Below are positions 25,544 to 35,489 of a stretch of 56,654 nt of DNA, piece after piece (positions within the stretch are counted from its first letter, which is position 1; each line of letters opens with the position of its first letter). The notes beneath the pieces were generated by a model. That model was not told the DNA's origin. It saw only the letters and a list, made by a program, of their open reading frames with translations, and searched no databases. The stretch lies in contig NZ_UFQC01000042.1 of the NCBI RefSeq assembly GCF_900496975.1, positions 1 to 56,654 of the forward strand. The letters are read 5' to 3'. This stretch comes from Achromobacter veterisilvae. GTDB taxonomy: Bacteria > Pseudomonadota > Gammaproteobacteria > Burkholderiales > Burkholderiaceae_B. The translations under genes and the position numbers were made by a program.

Positions 25544-26515
25544 ATGGGCCGGGACCTTTTCGCAATCGCGCTGTTCGGCGCGGCGCTGGCGGCCGCGGCC
25601 GCGCTGATGCAGTCGGGCGTGGCGCTGACCTTCGTGATGATGTCGCTGTACGCCGCCTTGCTGTCGCAGGCGTGGAACATCCTGGGCGGCTACGGCGGGC
25701 AATTGTCGTTCGGCCACGCGCTGTTCTTCGGCGTCGGCGCCTATGCCCAGGCGCTGGGGCAGATGAACCTGGGCCTGAACCCGTGGCTGGTCCTGCCCCT
25801 GGCCATCGCGCTGGGCGCGCTGGTCGGCCTGGCTGTCGGCGGGCTGACGTTCCGCTACGGCCTGAAGGGCTCGTACTTCGCCCTGGTGACGCTGGCGTTC
25901 GCCGAGGTGTTCCGCATCCTGGCGCTGTCGGCGTCGTTCACCGGCGGCGGGGTCGGACTGATGGTGCCGCTGCAGGAAGGCGCGGCCAATATGCAGTTCG
26001 GCTCGCGCCGCGGCTACATCTACCTGCTGCTGGCTTTCGTGCTGCTGGCGCTGGCGGTCACGGCCTGGCTGCGCCATTCGCGGTTCGGCGCCTACCTGCA
26101 GGCGGTGCGCGACAACGAGGACGCGGCGCGCGCCATCGGCGTGGATCCGCTGCGCGTCAAGCTGGGCGGCATCGCGCTGTCGGCGGCGTTCATGAGCGCG
26201 GCGGGCGCCTTCTACGTGCAGGTGTTCCAGTACATCGATCCGGGCATCGCGTTCGGCCCGGCCGTGTCGGTGGAGGCCCTGGTGGGCGCCATCGTGGGCG
26301 GCCTGGGCACCTTGTGGGGGCCGGTGCTGGGCGCCGTGGTCCTGCATGGGCTCGGCGACGTCACGCGCAACCTGTTCGGCGAACTGCCGGGCATCAGCAT
26401 GGTCATCTACGGCACGGTCCTCATCGTGATCGTCATGTTCATGCCCCGCGGCATCGCCGGCTGCGGCCAATCGCTGCGCCGCCTGGCCGGTTTCAAGGAG
26501 CGCGCCCGTGCCTGA
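25544..26515 (+). CDS. Branched-chain-type ABC permease (LivM family)
   Basis: A 323-residue membrane protein of the LivM family. QAWNILGGYGGQLSFGHALFFGVGAY near residues 43-68 and the block AVRDNEDAARAIGVDPLRVKLGGIALSAAFMSAAGAFY near 185-222 are family hallmarks; about nine hydrophobic segments are seen. ATG 25544 lies two bases after the livH-like stop. The gene overlaps the following ATPase gene by eight bases. It is the second membrane subunit of the importer. Confidence 0.93.
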   Translation: MGRDLFAIALFGAALAAAAALMQSGVALTFVMMSLYAALLSQAWNILGGYGGQLSFGHALFFGVGAYAQALGQMNLGLNPWLVLPLAIALGALVGLAVGGLTFRYGLKGSYFALVTLAFAEVFRILALSASFTGGGVGLMVPLQEGAANMQFGSRRGYIYLLLAFVLLALAVTAWLRHSRFGAYLQAVRDNEDAARAIGVDPLRVKLGGIALSAAFMSAAGAFYVQVFQYIDPGIAFGPAVSVEALVGAIVGGLGTLWGPVLGAVVLHGLGDVTRNLFGELPGISMVIYGTVLIVIVMFMPRGIAGCGQSLRRLAGFKERARA

Positions 26516-27259
26516 GATCCTGCTGCAAGCGCGCAATCTTTCCATCACCTTCGGCGGCCTGAAGGCGGTCCAGGACGTCAGCCTGGACGTGCCCCAGGGC
26601 TCGCTTACCGCGCTGGTCGGCCCCAACGGCGCGGGCAAGACCACGCTGTTCGGGCTGTTGTCGGGCTTCCTGAAACCCGGGGCCGGCTCGGTGCATTTCG
26701 CCGGCCGCGACATCACCGGGCGTCCGCCGCACGAATCGGCCCGGCAGGGGCTGACCCGCACTTTCCAGATCGTGCAGCCCTTCGGCGCGCAGACGGTGCG
26801 GCAGAATATCGCCGTGGGCGCGCACCTGCGCCTGGGCAGCCGGCGCGAGGCGCTGGCCGCGGCCGAAGAGGTCGCGGCGCGGGTCAACCTGCAAGCTTCG
26901 CTGGACAGGCCGGCGGCCGACCTGACGGTGGCGGGGCGCAAGCGGCTGGAACTGGCGCGCGCGCTGGCCACGCAGCCGCGCCTTTTGCTGCTGGACGAGG
27001 TATTGGCGGGGCTGAACCCCAGCGAGATCGACGAGATGATCCCGGTGGTGAAGCGACTGGCGGACGACGGCGTCACGGTGCTGATGATCGAACACGTGAT
27101 GCGCGCGGTGATGAGCCTGGCCGAGCATGTGTGGGTGCTGGCGCAGGGCCGGCTCATCGCGTCGGGCACGCCGGGCGAAGTCACGCGCGACCCGGCGGTG
27201 GTCGAGGCCTACCTGGGCCAGGGCGCGGCGGCCAGGCTGGCCGCGCAGGGAGGGCGAGC

Positions 27260-27263
<4 letters not shown>
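26508..27263 (+). CDS. Branched-chain-type ABC ATPase (LivG family)
   Basis: A 251-residue ATPase with Walker A GPNGAGKT near residue 38, a Q-loop region FQIVQPF, the LivG-type signature region LTVAGRKRLELARALA (in place of a textbook LSGGQ, normal for many LivG proteins) and Walker B LLLLDEV followed by LAGLNP. The switch His is in IEHVM. The start is GTG 26508, inside the end of the livM-like gene, with GGAG upstream. The stop overlaps the next ATPase start by four bases. Confidence 0.92.
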
Positions 27264-27970
<707 letters not shown>

Positions 27971-27972
27971 CC

Positions 27973-29241
27973 ATGGCCGAGCCTCAAACGCTGGCCCAGA
28001 AACTGATCGCGGCCGCCTGCGGCCGCGATGCGGTGGCCGAGGGCGAAATTGTCACCTGTGCGGTGGACCTGGCGATGTTCCACGATTCCAGCGGCCCGCG
28101 CCGCTTGCAGCCCATGTTGCAGGAACTGGGCGCCGCGCTGTGGGACCCGTCCAAGGTGGTGCTGGTCATCGACCACTACGTGCCCGAATCCGACGACGAG
28201 TCGCGCCGCATCGTGCGCATCGCGCGCGATTGGGCGGCTGAACAGCAACTGCCCAACGTCTACGACTCCCTGGGCATCTGCCACGTGGTCGTGCCGCAGC
28301 ACGGGCACATCCGCCCGGGCATGTTCTGCGTGGGCGGGGACTCGCATTCGCCCACCGGCGGCGCGTTCGGCGCGTACATGTTCGGCATCGGCAGCACCGA
28401 GATGCTGGGCGTGGCCGTCACCGGGCGGATCTGGGTGAAAGTGCCGCAGTCGCTGATGATGCGCTGGAACGGCCGGCTGGCCGAAGGCGTGACCGCCAAG
28501 GACATGATGCTGCACATGATCGGCCGGTACGGCATGAACGGCGGCCGCTACCAGGCCGTGGAATTCTGCGGCGAAGCCGTGCGCGCGCTGTCCATGCAGG
28601 AGCGCATGACGCTATCGAACATGAGCGCCGAGCTGGGTTCGCAGGTGGGCCTGATCGCCCCGGACGAGACCACGGCGGCCTACCTGCGGGAGGCGGGCGT
28701 GGAGGCCGGGCTCGATCTGGCGCGCTGGCGCGGCGACGAAGGCGCCAAGGCGGAATGGCACGATTTCGACGCGGCCGCGCTGGCGCCCCAGGTGGCCGCG
28801 CCGCACAGCCCGGCCAATGCGCGCGACGTGGGCGAATACCGCGGCGTGCCGGTGCAGGTCGCGTACATCGGCGCATGCACCGGCGCCAAGCTGGAAGACC
28901 TGCGCGCCGCTGCCGGCGTGCTGCGCGGACGGCGGCTGGCCGCCGGCATGCGCCTGATGGTGGCGCCGGCCAGCCGGCAGGACCAGCAGCAGGCCGAGCG
29001 CGAAGGCGTCATGCAGGCGCTGCGCGAGGCGGGCGCCGAAGTGCTGCCCACGACTTGCGGCGCCTGTGCCGGCTACGGCGGGTCGATCCCGGACGGGGCC
29101 AGCGTCATTTCCACCACGGCGCGGAATTTCAAGGGGCGCATGGGGTCGGAGACCGCCCAGGTCTACCTGGCCTCGCCCTATACGGTGGCGGCGTCGGCCG
29201 CCGCCGGCCGCATCGCCGACCCCCGGGAGTTCATGGCATGA
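27973..29241 (+). CDS. Aconitase-superfamily hydratase large subunit (LeuC/DmdA-like)
   Basis: A 422-residue iron-sulfur hydratase subunit. TLAQKLIAAACGRDAVAEGEIV at the start, VIDHYVPE, the GGDSHSPTGGAFGAYMFGIGSTE block and three Cys candidates for the [4Fe-4S] cluster (IGACTGAKLEDL and TTCGACAGYG) are all present. The length matches the short archaeal-type LeuC/HacA and the dimethylmaleate hydratase DmdA rather than proteobacterial LeuC (about 466 residues). With the small subunit next door it should add water to, or remove it from, a cis-unsaturated dicarboxylate such as maleate, citraconate or dimethylmaleate. Leucine biosynthesis is unlikely given the operon. Confidence 0.85.
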   Translation: MAEPQTLAQKLIAAACGRDAVAEGEIVTCAVDLAMFHDSSGPRRLQPMLQELGAALWDPSKVVLVIDHYVPESDDESRRIVRIARDWAAEQQLPNVYDSLGICHVVVPQHGHIRPGMFCVGGDSHSPTGGAFGAYMFGIGSTEMLGVAVTGRIWVKVPQSLMMRWNGRLAEGVTAKDMMLHMIGRYGMNGGRYQAVEFCGEAVRALSMQERMTLSNMSAELGSQVGLIAPDETTAAYLREAGVEAGLDLARWRGDEGAKAEWHDFDAAALAPQVAAPHSPANARDVGEYRGVPVQVAYIGACTGAKLEDLRAAAGVLRGRRLAAGMRLMVAPASRQDQQQAEREGVMQALREAGAEVLPTTCGACAGYGGSIPDGASVISTTARNFKGRMGSETAQVYLASPYTVAASAAAGRIADPREFMA

Positions 29242-29735
29242 CCGACCAGCCGACGGCGCATCGCGTCTGGCGAGTGGGCGCGGACATCGACACCGACGCG
29301 CTGGCGCCCGGCGCCTACATGAAGTTCGGCATCGACGAGATCGCGCGCCATTGCCTGCAGCGGGTGCGGCCCGAGTTCGCCGCCCAGGCGCGGCCGGGCG
29401 ACGTGCTGGTGGCGGGGCCGAACTTCGGCATCGGTTCGTCCCGCGAGCAGGCCGCCGCCGCACTCGTGCGCCTGGGCATCGCCGCGGTGGTCGCGCCGTC
29501 CTTCAATGGCCTGTATTTCCGCAACGCCTTCAACGTGGGCCTGCTGCTGCTGACCTGCGCCCAGGCCGAGACCCTGGAGGAGGGCGAGCGCATCGCCCTC
29601 GACCCGGCGGCCGGACGCATCGTCCGCGCCGACGGCCATACCGCGCTGCATTGCGAGGCCGTGCCCGACTTTTTGCTGGACATGGTGCGGGCCGGCGGAC
29701 TGCTGAATCTGCTGAAACAGCGCCAAACCTCTTAG
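29238..29735 (+). CDS. Aconitase-superfamily hydratase small subunit (LeuD/DmdB-like)
   Basis: A 165-residue swivel-domain subunit. RVGADIDTDALAPGAYM at the N-terminus and GPNFGIGSSREQAAAAL near residue 55 are the diagnostic blocks; the GSSRE segment contributes substrate-binding residues to the shared active site. The size is that of archaeal-type LeuD and DmdB (about 165) rather than proteobacterial LeuD (about 200). The start overlaps the large-subunit stop (ATGA), indicating coupled synthesis of the two subunits. Confidence 0.85.
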   Translation: MTDQPTAHRVWRVGADIDTDALAPGAYMKFGIDEIARHCLQRVRPEFAAQARPGDVLVAGPNFGIGSSREQAAAALVRLGIAAVVAPSFNGLYFRNAFNVGLLLLTCAQAETLEEGERIALDPAAGRIVRADGHTALHCEAVPDFLLDMVRAGGLLNLLKQRQTS

Positions 29736-29745
29736 GAAGAACATC

Positions 29746-31416
29746 ATGCTGGATCCGGTCACACTCGCCGTCCTGAAGGGCCGCCTGGAACAGATTGCCG
29801 ACGAAATGGACGCCACGCTGTACCGCAGCGCGTTCAATCCCATCATCGCCGAGGCCCACGACGCCTGCCACGGCATGTACGACGCGGCCACCGGCGCCAC
29901 GCTGGTGCAGGGCAAGTCCGGCCTGCCGGTGTTCGTGGGCGCGATGGCCTTCGCGGTCAAGGCCGCGGCCAAGGCGGCGGCCGAGCGCGGCGGCATGGTC
30001 GACGGCGACGTCTGGCTCTTCAACGACCCCTACGAAGGCGGCACGCACGCCAACGACTTCAAGCTGGTCCGCCCGGTGTTCCGGGGCGGCGCGCTGTTCT
30101 GCTTCCTGGCGTCGGCCGCGCACTGGCACGACGTAGGCGGCGCGGTGCCCGGCAACTACAACCCCGCGGCCACCGAATGCTGGCAGGAGGCCGTGCAGAT
30201 TCCGCCGGTGCGCATCGTGCGCGCCGGCGTGCTGGACCTGGACGTGCTGGCGATCCTGAAGGCCAACACCCGGCTGCCGGACAGCCTGTGGGGAGACCTA
30301 AACGGGCAACTGGCGGCGCTGGAACTGGGCGCGGGCCGGCTGGACGGCCTGCTGGACGAATACGGCGACGCCACGGTGCTGGAGTCGCTGGACACGCTGC
30401 GCGAACGGGCGCGCCGCCTGATGCGCGACCACATCGCGCGCCTGCCCGACGGCGATTACGCCTTCGAGGACATGCTGGACAACGACGGCGTGCGCGACGA
30501 ACCGCTGCGCATCGCGCTCAAGCTCAGCATCGACGGCGAGCGGCTGGTGCTGGACTTCAACGGCACCTCGCCGGCCTGCGCCGGCCCGGTGAACATCTCC
30601 CGCGCGACGGCCATCGCCGCCTGCTACGTGGCGCTCAAGCACCTGTTCCCGGACGTGCCGGCCAACGCCGGCGTGCTGGACGCGGTGGAAGTGGTGCTGC
30701 CCGACGGCCTGGTGATCTCGGCGGACCGGCCGCGTCCGGTGGGCGGCTACACCGAGACCATCCTGCGCATGATCGACGTGATTTTCTGCGCCATGGCCCA
30801 GGCCGAGCCGGCGCGCGCGATGGCGCAGGCCTACGGCACCATCAACGCGCTGTCGATCGCCGGCTACCGCAGCGACGCCGCCCGGCGCGGCCAGCGCTGG
30901 GTCATGTTCAGCTTCTTCGGCGGCGGCCACGGCGGCCATTCGGACGGCGACGGCCTGAGCCACGGCAACGCGCCGATCTCCACCGCCACGATTCCGCCGC
31001 TGGAGATCCTGGAAGCGGCGTATCCGGTGCGCTTCACGCAATGGGCGCTGCGTCCGGACTCGGCCGGCGACGGCGAACACCGCGGCGGCCTGGGCGCCAT
31101 CTATGAAATCGAATTGCTGGAAGACAGCGCCGAAGCGTTCATCTTCGGCGAACGCGGCCGCAGCGCGCCCAAGGGTATCGCGGGCGGCGGCGAAGCGGCG
31201 CTGAACGTGTTCCGCTACCGGCGGGACGGCGAATGGCTCGCTCCGCCGATGCGCTCGAAGATGCTGGGCATCCAGTTGCGGCGCGGCGACCGGGTGCGGC
31301 TGGAGACGCCGGGCGGAGGCGGCTACGGCGCGCCGGCCGCGCGGCCGGCGGCGGCGCGCGAGCACGACCGCAAGATGGGGTATGTCAGCGGAATTCTGAA
31401 GGAGCAGGCGGCATGA
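29746..31416 (+). CDS. Hydantoinase B/oxoprolinase family subunit (HyuB-like)
   Basis: A 556-residue subunit of the hydantoinase B family. LDPVTLAVLKGRLEQIADEMDATLYRSAFNPIIAEAHDACHGMYDA at the start, VDGDVWLFNDPYEGGTHANDF near residue 85 and GFGGAPSG-type glycine-rich blocks later (FFGGGHGGHSDGDGLSHGN) are family features. Together with HyuA it forms ATP-dependent hydrolases of cyclic amides (hydantoins, 5-oxoproline) or ATP-dependent carboxylases such as acetone carboxylase. No acetone-carboxylase gamma subunit gene is present, so a hydrolase is more likely. It overlaps hyuA by four bases. Unusually, B precedes A. Confidence 0.87.
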   Translation: MLDPVTLAVLKGRLEQIADEMDATLYRSAFNPIIAEAHDACHGMYDAATGATLVQGKSGLPVFVGAMAFAVKAAAKAAAERGGMVDGDVWLFNDPYEGGTHANDFKLVRPVFRGGALFCFLASAAHWHDVGGAVPGNYNPAATECWQEAVQIPPVRIVRAGVLDLDVLAILKANTRLPDSLWGDLNGQLAALELGAGRLDGLLDEYGDATVLESLDTLRERARRLMRDHIARLPDGDYAFEDMLDNDGVRDEPLRIALKLSIDGERLVLDFNGTSPACAGPVNISRATAIAACYVALKHLFPDVPANAGVLDAVEVVLPDGLVISADRPRPVGGYTETILRMIDVIFCAMAQAEPARAMAQAYGTINALSIAGYRSDAARRGQRWVMFSFFGGGHGGHSDGDGLSHGNAPISTATIPPLEILEAAYPVRFTQWALRPDSAGDGEHRGGLGAIYEIELLEDSAEAFIFGERGRSAPKGIAGGGEAALNVFRYRRDGEWLAPPMRSKMLGIQLRRGDRVRLETPGGGGYGAPAARPAAAREHDRKMGYVSGILKEQAA

Positions 31417-33461
31417 GCGCGGCACAAGGGTTGGTGGTAGGCGTGGACGTGGGCGGCACGTTCACGGACATTTTCGTGCTCGACGAGGCGGCGGGCACCG
31501 CCCGCGTGGTGAAAGTGCCTTCCACGCGCGGCGAGGAAGCGCGCGGCTTCATGAACGGCATCGCCCGCGTGGCCGACGGCGCCGGCGCCATCGCCACCAT
31601 CGTGCACGGCACCACGGTCGGCACCAACGCGCTGCTGGAGCGCAAGGTGGCGCGCACCGGCATCATCACGACGGAAGGCTTTCGCGACGTGCTGGAAATG
31701 CGGCGGCGCGACCGGCCCCGGACCTGGGGCCTGCGCGGCAACTACGAGCCGGTGGTGCCGCGCGACCTGCGCCTGGAAATCAGCGAGCGGGTGCTGGCGG
31801 ACGGCACGGTGCACACGCCGGTGGACCTGGACCAGGTCGAGGCGGCCGCGCGCGAACTCCTGGCGCGGGGCTGCGACGCCGTCTGCCTGTTCTTCGTCAA
31901 CGCCTACGCCAATCCGGACAACGAGGCGCGGGCCGCGGCGCGCGTGCGCGCGGTCTGGCCCAACGGCAACGTCACGGCCGCGACCGAGGTGCTGCCGGAG
32001 ATCCGCGAGTTCGAGCGCTGCTCCACGGCGGCGCTCAACGCGGCGCTCCAGCCCGTGGTCGGCAGTTACCTGACGCGGCTGGAATCGGACCTGAAATCGA
32101 ACGGTTTCGACGGCGAACTGCTGGTGGTGCAGAGCAACGGCGGCGTGATGTCGCGCCAGACGGCCTGCGACGTGCCGGTGCGCACGGCGCTGTCGGGCCC
32201 CGCGGCCGGCGTGATCGCCTGCGCGGCCATCGCGCGCGCGGCGGGCTTTCCGGACGTGGTCAGCGGCGACATGGGCGGCACCTCGTTCGACGTGTCGCTG
32301 GTGGCGGGCGGCGAAGCCTCGCTGTCGGCGCAGACCTCCATCGATTTCGGCATGGTGGTGCGCGCGCCCATGATCCAGATCGAGACGATAGGCGCGGGCG
32401 GCGGCTCGATCGCCAGCGTGGACGCGGGCGGCCTGCTGCAAGTGGGGCCCGAGTCCGCCGGCAGCGTGCCGGGGCCGGCCTGCTACGGGCGGGGCAATAC
32501 CCGGCCCACCGTCACCGACGCCAACGTGCTGCTGGGCCGCATCGCGGCCGAGCGCCCGCTGGGCGGCGGCCTGCTGGCCACGATGGACGTGGAACGGGCG
32601 CGCGCCGCGATCGAGGAACACGTCGCCAGGCCCCTGGGCCTGGACGTCCACGCCGCGGCGGAGGCGATACTGACCGTGGCCAACGCCAAGATGGCGGGGG
32701 CGATCCGCGTGGTGTCGATCGAGCGCGGCCACGATCCGCGCAAGTTCGCCTACATGCCGTTCGGCGGCGGCGGCGCGCTGCACGTCTGCGCCATGATGAA
32801 CGAGGTGGACGCCGCCCGCGGCATCGTGCCGCGCTATCCGGGCGTGACCTCGGCGCTGGGCTGCGTCATGGCCGACATGCGCCACGACGGGGTGCAGACC
32901 TTGAACGTGGCGCTGAACGCCCTGGATTCCGCGGACCTGCTGGCCCGCATCGACGGGCTCGCCATGGCCTGCCAGGAACGGCTGGATTCCGCGGGGGTGG
33001 CCTTCGAGGGCATCCGCGAGAGCATCGAACTGGACATGCTGTACGTGGGCCAGAGCCACACGGTGCGGGTCGAGATCAGCCGCGCCGAACTGGACCGCGC
33101 CGGCATCGCCGCGGCGTTCGACCGGGCCTATCTCTCCGCCTTCGGCCGCAGCCTGGCCGGCATTCCCGTGCGGATCCTGAACCTGCGCTATGCGCGCATC
33201 GGCCAGCGGCCCAAGTTCGACCTGGCGCTGCTGGCGCCGACCGGCCAGGACATGCCGGCGGCGCTGGGCACGCAGCCGGTGTTCCACGCCGGCCAATGGC
33301 GCGACGCCGCGCGCTACGCGCGCCTGGACCTGCCGGTGGGCGCCGAGGTGGCCGGCCCGGCCATCCTGGAGCAGCCGGACACCACCATCTGGATCGAACC
33401 CGGCTTCACCGGCCGCGTCGATTTCCTGGGCAATCTGCTGATCGCCCGCGAAGCTTCCTAG
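31413..33461 (+). CDS. Hydantoinase A/oxoprolinase family subunit (HyuA-like)
   Basis: A 682-residue subunit with the ASKHA-type ATP-binding start GVDVGGTFTDIFVLDE, then VHGTTVGTNALLERK, the domain junction SGPAAGVIACAAIARAAGFPDVVSGDMGGTSFDVSLV around residues 265-300 and FGGGGALHVCAMMNE near residue 450. This is the catalytic, phosphorylating partner of HyuB. Members hydrolyse N-methylhydantoin, hydantoins or 5-oxoproline with ATP. The pair could open a cyclic imide or lactam in this operon; the exact ring is not evident. Confidence 0.87.
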   Translation: MSAAQGLVVGVDVGGTFTDIFVLDEAAGTARVVKVPSTRGEEARGFMNGIARVADGAGAIATIVHGTTVGTNALLERKVARTGIITTEGFRDVLEMRRRDRPRTWGLRGNYEPVVPRDLRLEISERVLADGTVHTPVDLDQVEAAARELLARGCDAVCLFFVNAYANPDNEARAAARVRAVWPNGNVTAATEVLPEIREFERCSTAALNAALQPVVGSYLTRLESDLKSNGFDGELLVVQSNGGVMSRQTACDVPVRTALSGPAAGVIACAAIARAAGFPDVVSGDMGGTSFDVSLVAGGEASLSAQTSIDFGMVVRAPMIQIETIGAGGGSIASVDAGGLLQVGPESAGSVPGPACYGRGNTRPTVTDANVLLGRIAAERPLGGGLLATMDVERARAAIEEHVARPLGLDVHAAAEAILTVANAKMAGAIRVVSIERGHDPRKFAYMPFGGGGALHVCAMMNEVDAARGIVPRYPGVTSALGCVMADMRHDGVQTLNVALNALDSADLLARIDGLAMACQERLDSAGVAFEGIRESIELDMLYVGQSHTVRVEISRAELDRAGIAAAFDRAYLSAFGRSLAGIPVRILNLRYARIGQRPKFDLALLAPTGQDMPAALGTQPVFHAGQWRDAARYARLDLPVGAEVAGPAILEQPDTTIWIEPGFTGRVDFLGNLLIAREAS

Positions 33462-33470
33462 GAGCGGACG

Positions 33471-34079
33471 ATGTCTACCCTCGATCCCCGCAGCACCGCG
33501 CTGATCATCGTCGATCTGCAGAACGATTTCCTGTCGCCCGGCGGCGCCTATGACCGCGGCGGCGCGGTCAGCCCGCAGGCGCGCGCCCTGCCGGCGCGCG
33601 TGGCGCCCGTGGCGCGCGCGCTCAAGGCGCGCGGCGGCTTCGTCGCGGCCAGCCTGTTCACGCTGTGGCCGGACGCGCACGGCGAACCCATGGTTTCGCC
33701 GCACTTGAGGCAGTTGCGCCCGTTCCTGCGCAAGGGCGATTTCGCCGCGGGTTCGGCGGGGCAGGCCAACGTGGCCGAACTGGACGGGCTGGTGGACGTG
33801 TCCGTCTGGAAGGTCGCCTACTCGGCCTTCTTCAATACGCAGCTCGACTGGGTGCTGCGCCGCGCGGGCATCGCCAACGTGGCGATCGCGGGCATCGTTA
33901 CCAATGGCGGCGTGGCCAGCACGGCGCGCGACGCGCATATGCGCGACTACCACGTATCGGTGCTGGCCGACGGCTGCGCCGCGCCCACGCCCGCCATGCA
34001 CGAGGCCGCCCTGGCGGACCTGCGCACCGTGGCCGACGTGCTGACCTGCCAGGATTTCGCGGGCAGGCTGGGATCGTGA
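33471..34079 (+). CDS. Isochorismatase-fold hydrolase lacking the catalytic cysteine
   Basis: A 202-residue isochorismatase-superfamily protein. The Asp15 (ALIIVDLQNDF) and Lys114 (VWKVAYSAFFNTQLD) positions of the catalytic triad are present, but the motif that usually carries the nucleophilic Cys reads IVTNGGVASTARDA, with Gly147 at the Cys position. True amidases of the family (N-carbamoylsarcosine amidase, maleamate amidase NicF) need that Cys. Isochorismatases of the EntB/PhzD type have Gly there and cleave a vinyl ether instead. It follows hyuA after nine bases and overlaps the flavoprotein gene. The function in the operon is open. Confidence 0.82.
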   Translation: MSTLDPRSTALIIVDLQNDFLSPGGAYDRGGAVSPQARALPARVAPVARALKARGGFVAASLFTLWPDAHGEPMVSPHLRQLRPFLRKGDFAAGSAGQANVAELDGLVDVSVWKVAYSAFFNTQLDWVLRRAGIANVAIAGIVTNGGVASTARDAHMRDYHVSVLADGCAAPTPAMHEAALADLRTVADVLTCQDFAGRLGS

Positions 34080-35479
34080 AAGCGAACGCGCCCGAGGTCC
34101 TGCGCGGCGCCGCGCCCGGCGCGGACGCCATGCGCGTGCCGGTGGCCATCATCGGCGCCGGGGCCTGCGGCCTGACCGCGGCGCTGCGCCTGGCCGACGC
34201 CGGCATCGAGACCGTGCTGATCGAGCGCGACGCCGCGCCCAGCGGCTCCACCGCCTTGTCGTCCGGCTTCATCCCGGCGGCGGGGTCGGCGGCGCAGCTT
34301 GCGGCGGGCATCGAGGACGACGCGCAGCGCTTCGCCGCCGACATCCAGGCCAAGGCCCATGGCGCGGCCGCGCCGCACCTGGTCGCCGCCTATACGGGCG
34401 CGGCGGCGGCGGCCGTGGACAATCTGGCGCGCCATGGCCTGGCCTTCGAAGTGCTGGACGGCTTCCTCTATCCCGGCCACGGCGCCCGCCGCATGCACAC
34501 TTTGCCCGAGCGCACCGGCGCGGCGCTGGTCGCCGCGCTGGAGCGCGCCGCCACGGGCGCCGGCGCCTATCTGCTGACCCGCGCCCTGGCGCGGCGGCTC
34601 TGGGCGGACGAGGACGGCCGGGTCTCGGCCGTGGGCTGCGAGCGGCCGGACGGCTCGATGGACGTGATCGGCTGCGACGTGCTGATCCTGGCCTGCAACG
34701 GCTTCGGCGGCAATGCGGCGATGGTGGCCGAGCATCTCCCCGCCATGCGCGAGGCGGTCTATGGCGGCCACGCCGGCAACGACGGCAGCGCCATCGAATG
34801 GGGCGCGCAGTTGGGCGCGGGCCTGGCCGACCTGGGCGGCTACCAGGGCCATGGCTCGTGGGCCACGCCGCAGGGCGCGCTGATCTCCTGGGCCGTCATG
34901 ATGGACGGCGGCATGCAGATCAACCGCGAAGGGCGCCGCTTCCACGACGAGACCTGCGGCTATTCCGAAGCCGCCGTCCACGTGCTGGCGCAGCCCGGCG
35001 GCGTGGCCTGGAACGTGTTCGACGGCCGCACGCTGGCGCTGGCGCGGGGGTTCCCCGACTTCGTCGCGGCCGAGGCCGGCCAGGCGCTGAAGACCTGCGC
35101 GGACGTGGCGGCGCTGGCCGCGCTGATCGGCTGCGACGCGGACACGCTGGGCCGGACCCTGGCGCACGCGCGTCCCGGCGCCGCGGACGCGCACGGCCGG
35201 CGCTTCGAGCGCGCGCTGGGGGCGCCCTACCACGCGGTCAAGGTGACGGGGGCGCTGTTCCACACCCAGGGCGGCCTGGACATCGACGCGCAATGCCGCG
35301 TGCTGGACCGGACCGGCCGGCCCCTGCCCAACCTGCTGGCGGCGGGCGGGGCGGCCCGCGGCGTTTCGGGCAATGATGTGTCGGGCTACCTGTCCGGCAA
35401 CGGCCTGCTCAGCGCGGTGGCGGGCGGCCATATTGCCGCGGCGACCGCGGCGGCGCTGCTGAAGCGCGAACTTGCCTAG
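34076..35479 (+). CDS. FAD-dependent oxidoreductase (fumarate reductase/3-ketosteroid dehydrogenase-like)
   Basis: A 467-residue flavoprotein. The FAD-binding Rossmann motif PVAIIGAGACGLTAALRLADAG follows a short leader, with the second dinucleotide-binding acid in LIERD; the C-terminal block LLAAGGAARGVSGNDVSGYLSGNGLL is the typical second FAD contact of the fumarate reductase/succinate dehydrogenase flavoprotein family. Such enzymes reduce or introduce a carbon-carbon double bond next to a carboxyl or keto group. GTG 34076 overlaps the previous stop (GTGA); ATG 34130 is an alternative start nearer the FAD motif. No haem-binding or signal region is seen, so it is probably cytoplasmic. Confidence 0.83.
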   Translation: MKANAPEVLRGAAPGADAMRVPVAIIGAGACGLTAALRLADAGIETVLIERDAAPSGSTALSSGFIPAAGSAAQLAAGIEDDAQRFAADIQAKAHGAAAPHLVAAYTGAAAAAVDNLARHGLAFEVLDGFLYPGHGARRMHTLPERTGAALVAALERAATGAGAYLLTRALARRLWADEDGRVSAVGCERPDGSMDVIGCDVLILACNGFGGNAAMVAEHLPAMREAVYGGHAGNDGSAIEWGAQLGAGLADLGGYQGHGSWATPQGALISWAVMMDGGMQINREGRRFHDETCGYSEAAVHVLAQPGGVAWNVFDGRTLALARGFPDFVAAEAGQALKTCADVAALAALIGCDADTLGRTLAHARPGAADAHGRRFERALGAPYHAVKVTGALFHTQGGLDIDAQCRVLDRTGRPLPNLLAAGGAARGVSGNDVSGYLSGNGLLSAVAGGHIAAATAAALLKRELA

Positions 35480-35489
35480 GGAATCGACG

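Noticed and set aside
27973..29735. leuC and leuD of leucine biosynthesis
   Set aside because: Lengths fit the archaeal/DmdAB type, no leuB or leuA is adjacent, and the genes lie inside a catabolic operon with transporter and lyase genes.
29746..33461. Acetone carboxylase
   Set aside because: HyuA and HyuB families overlap with acetone carboxylase alpha and beta subunits, but the small gamma subunit gene is missing and the neighbouring genes do not fit acetone use.
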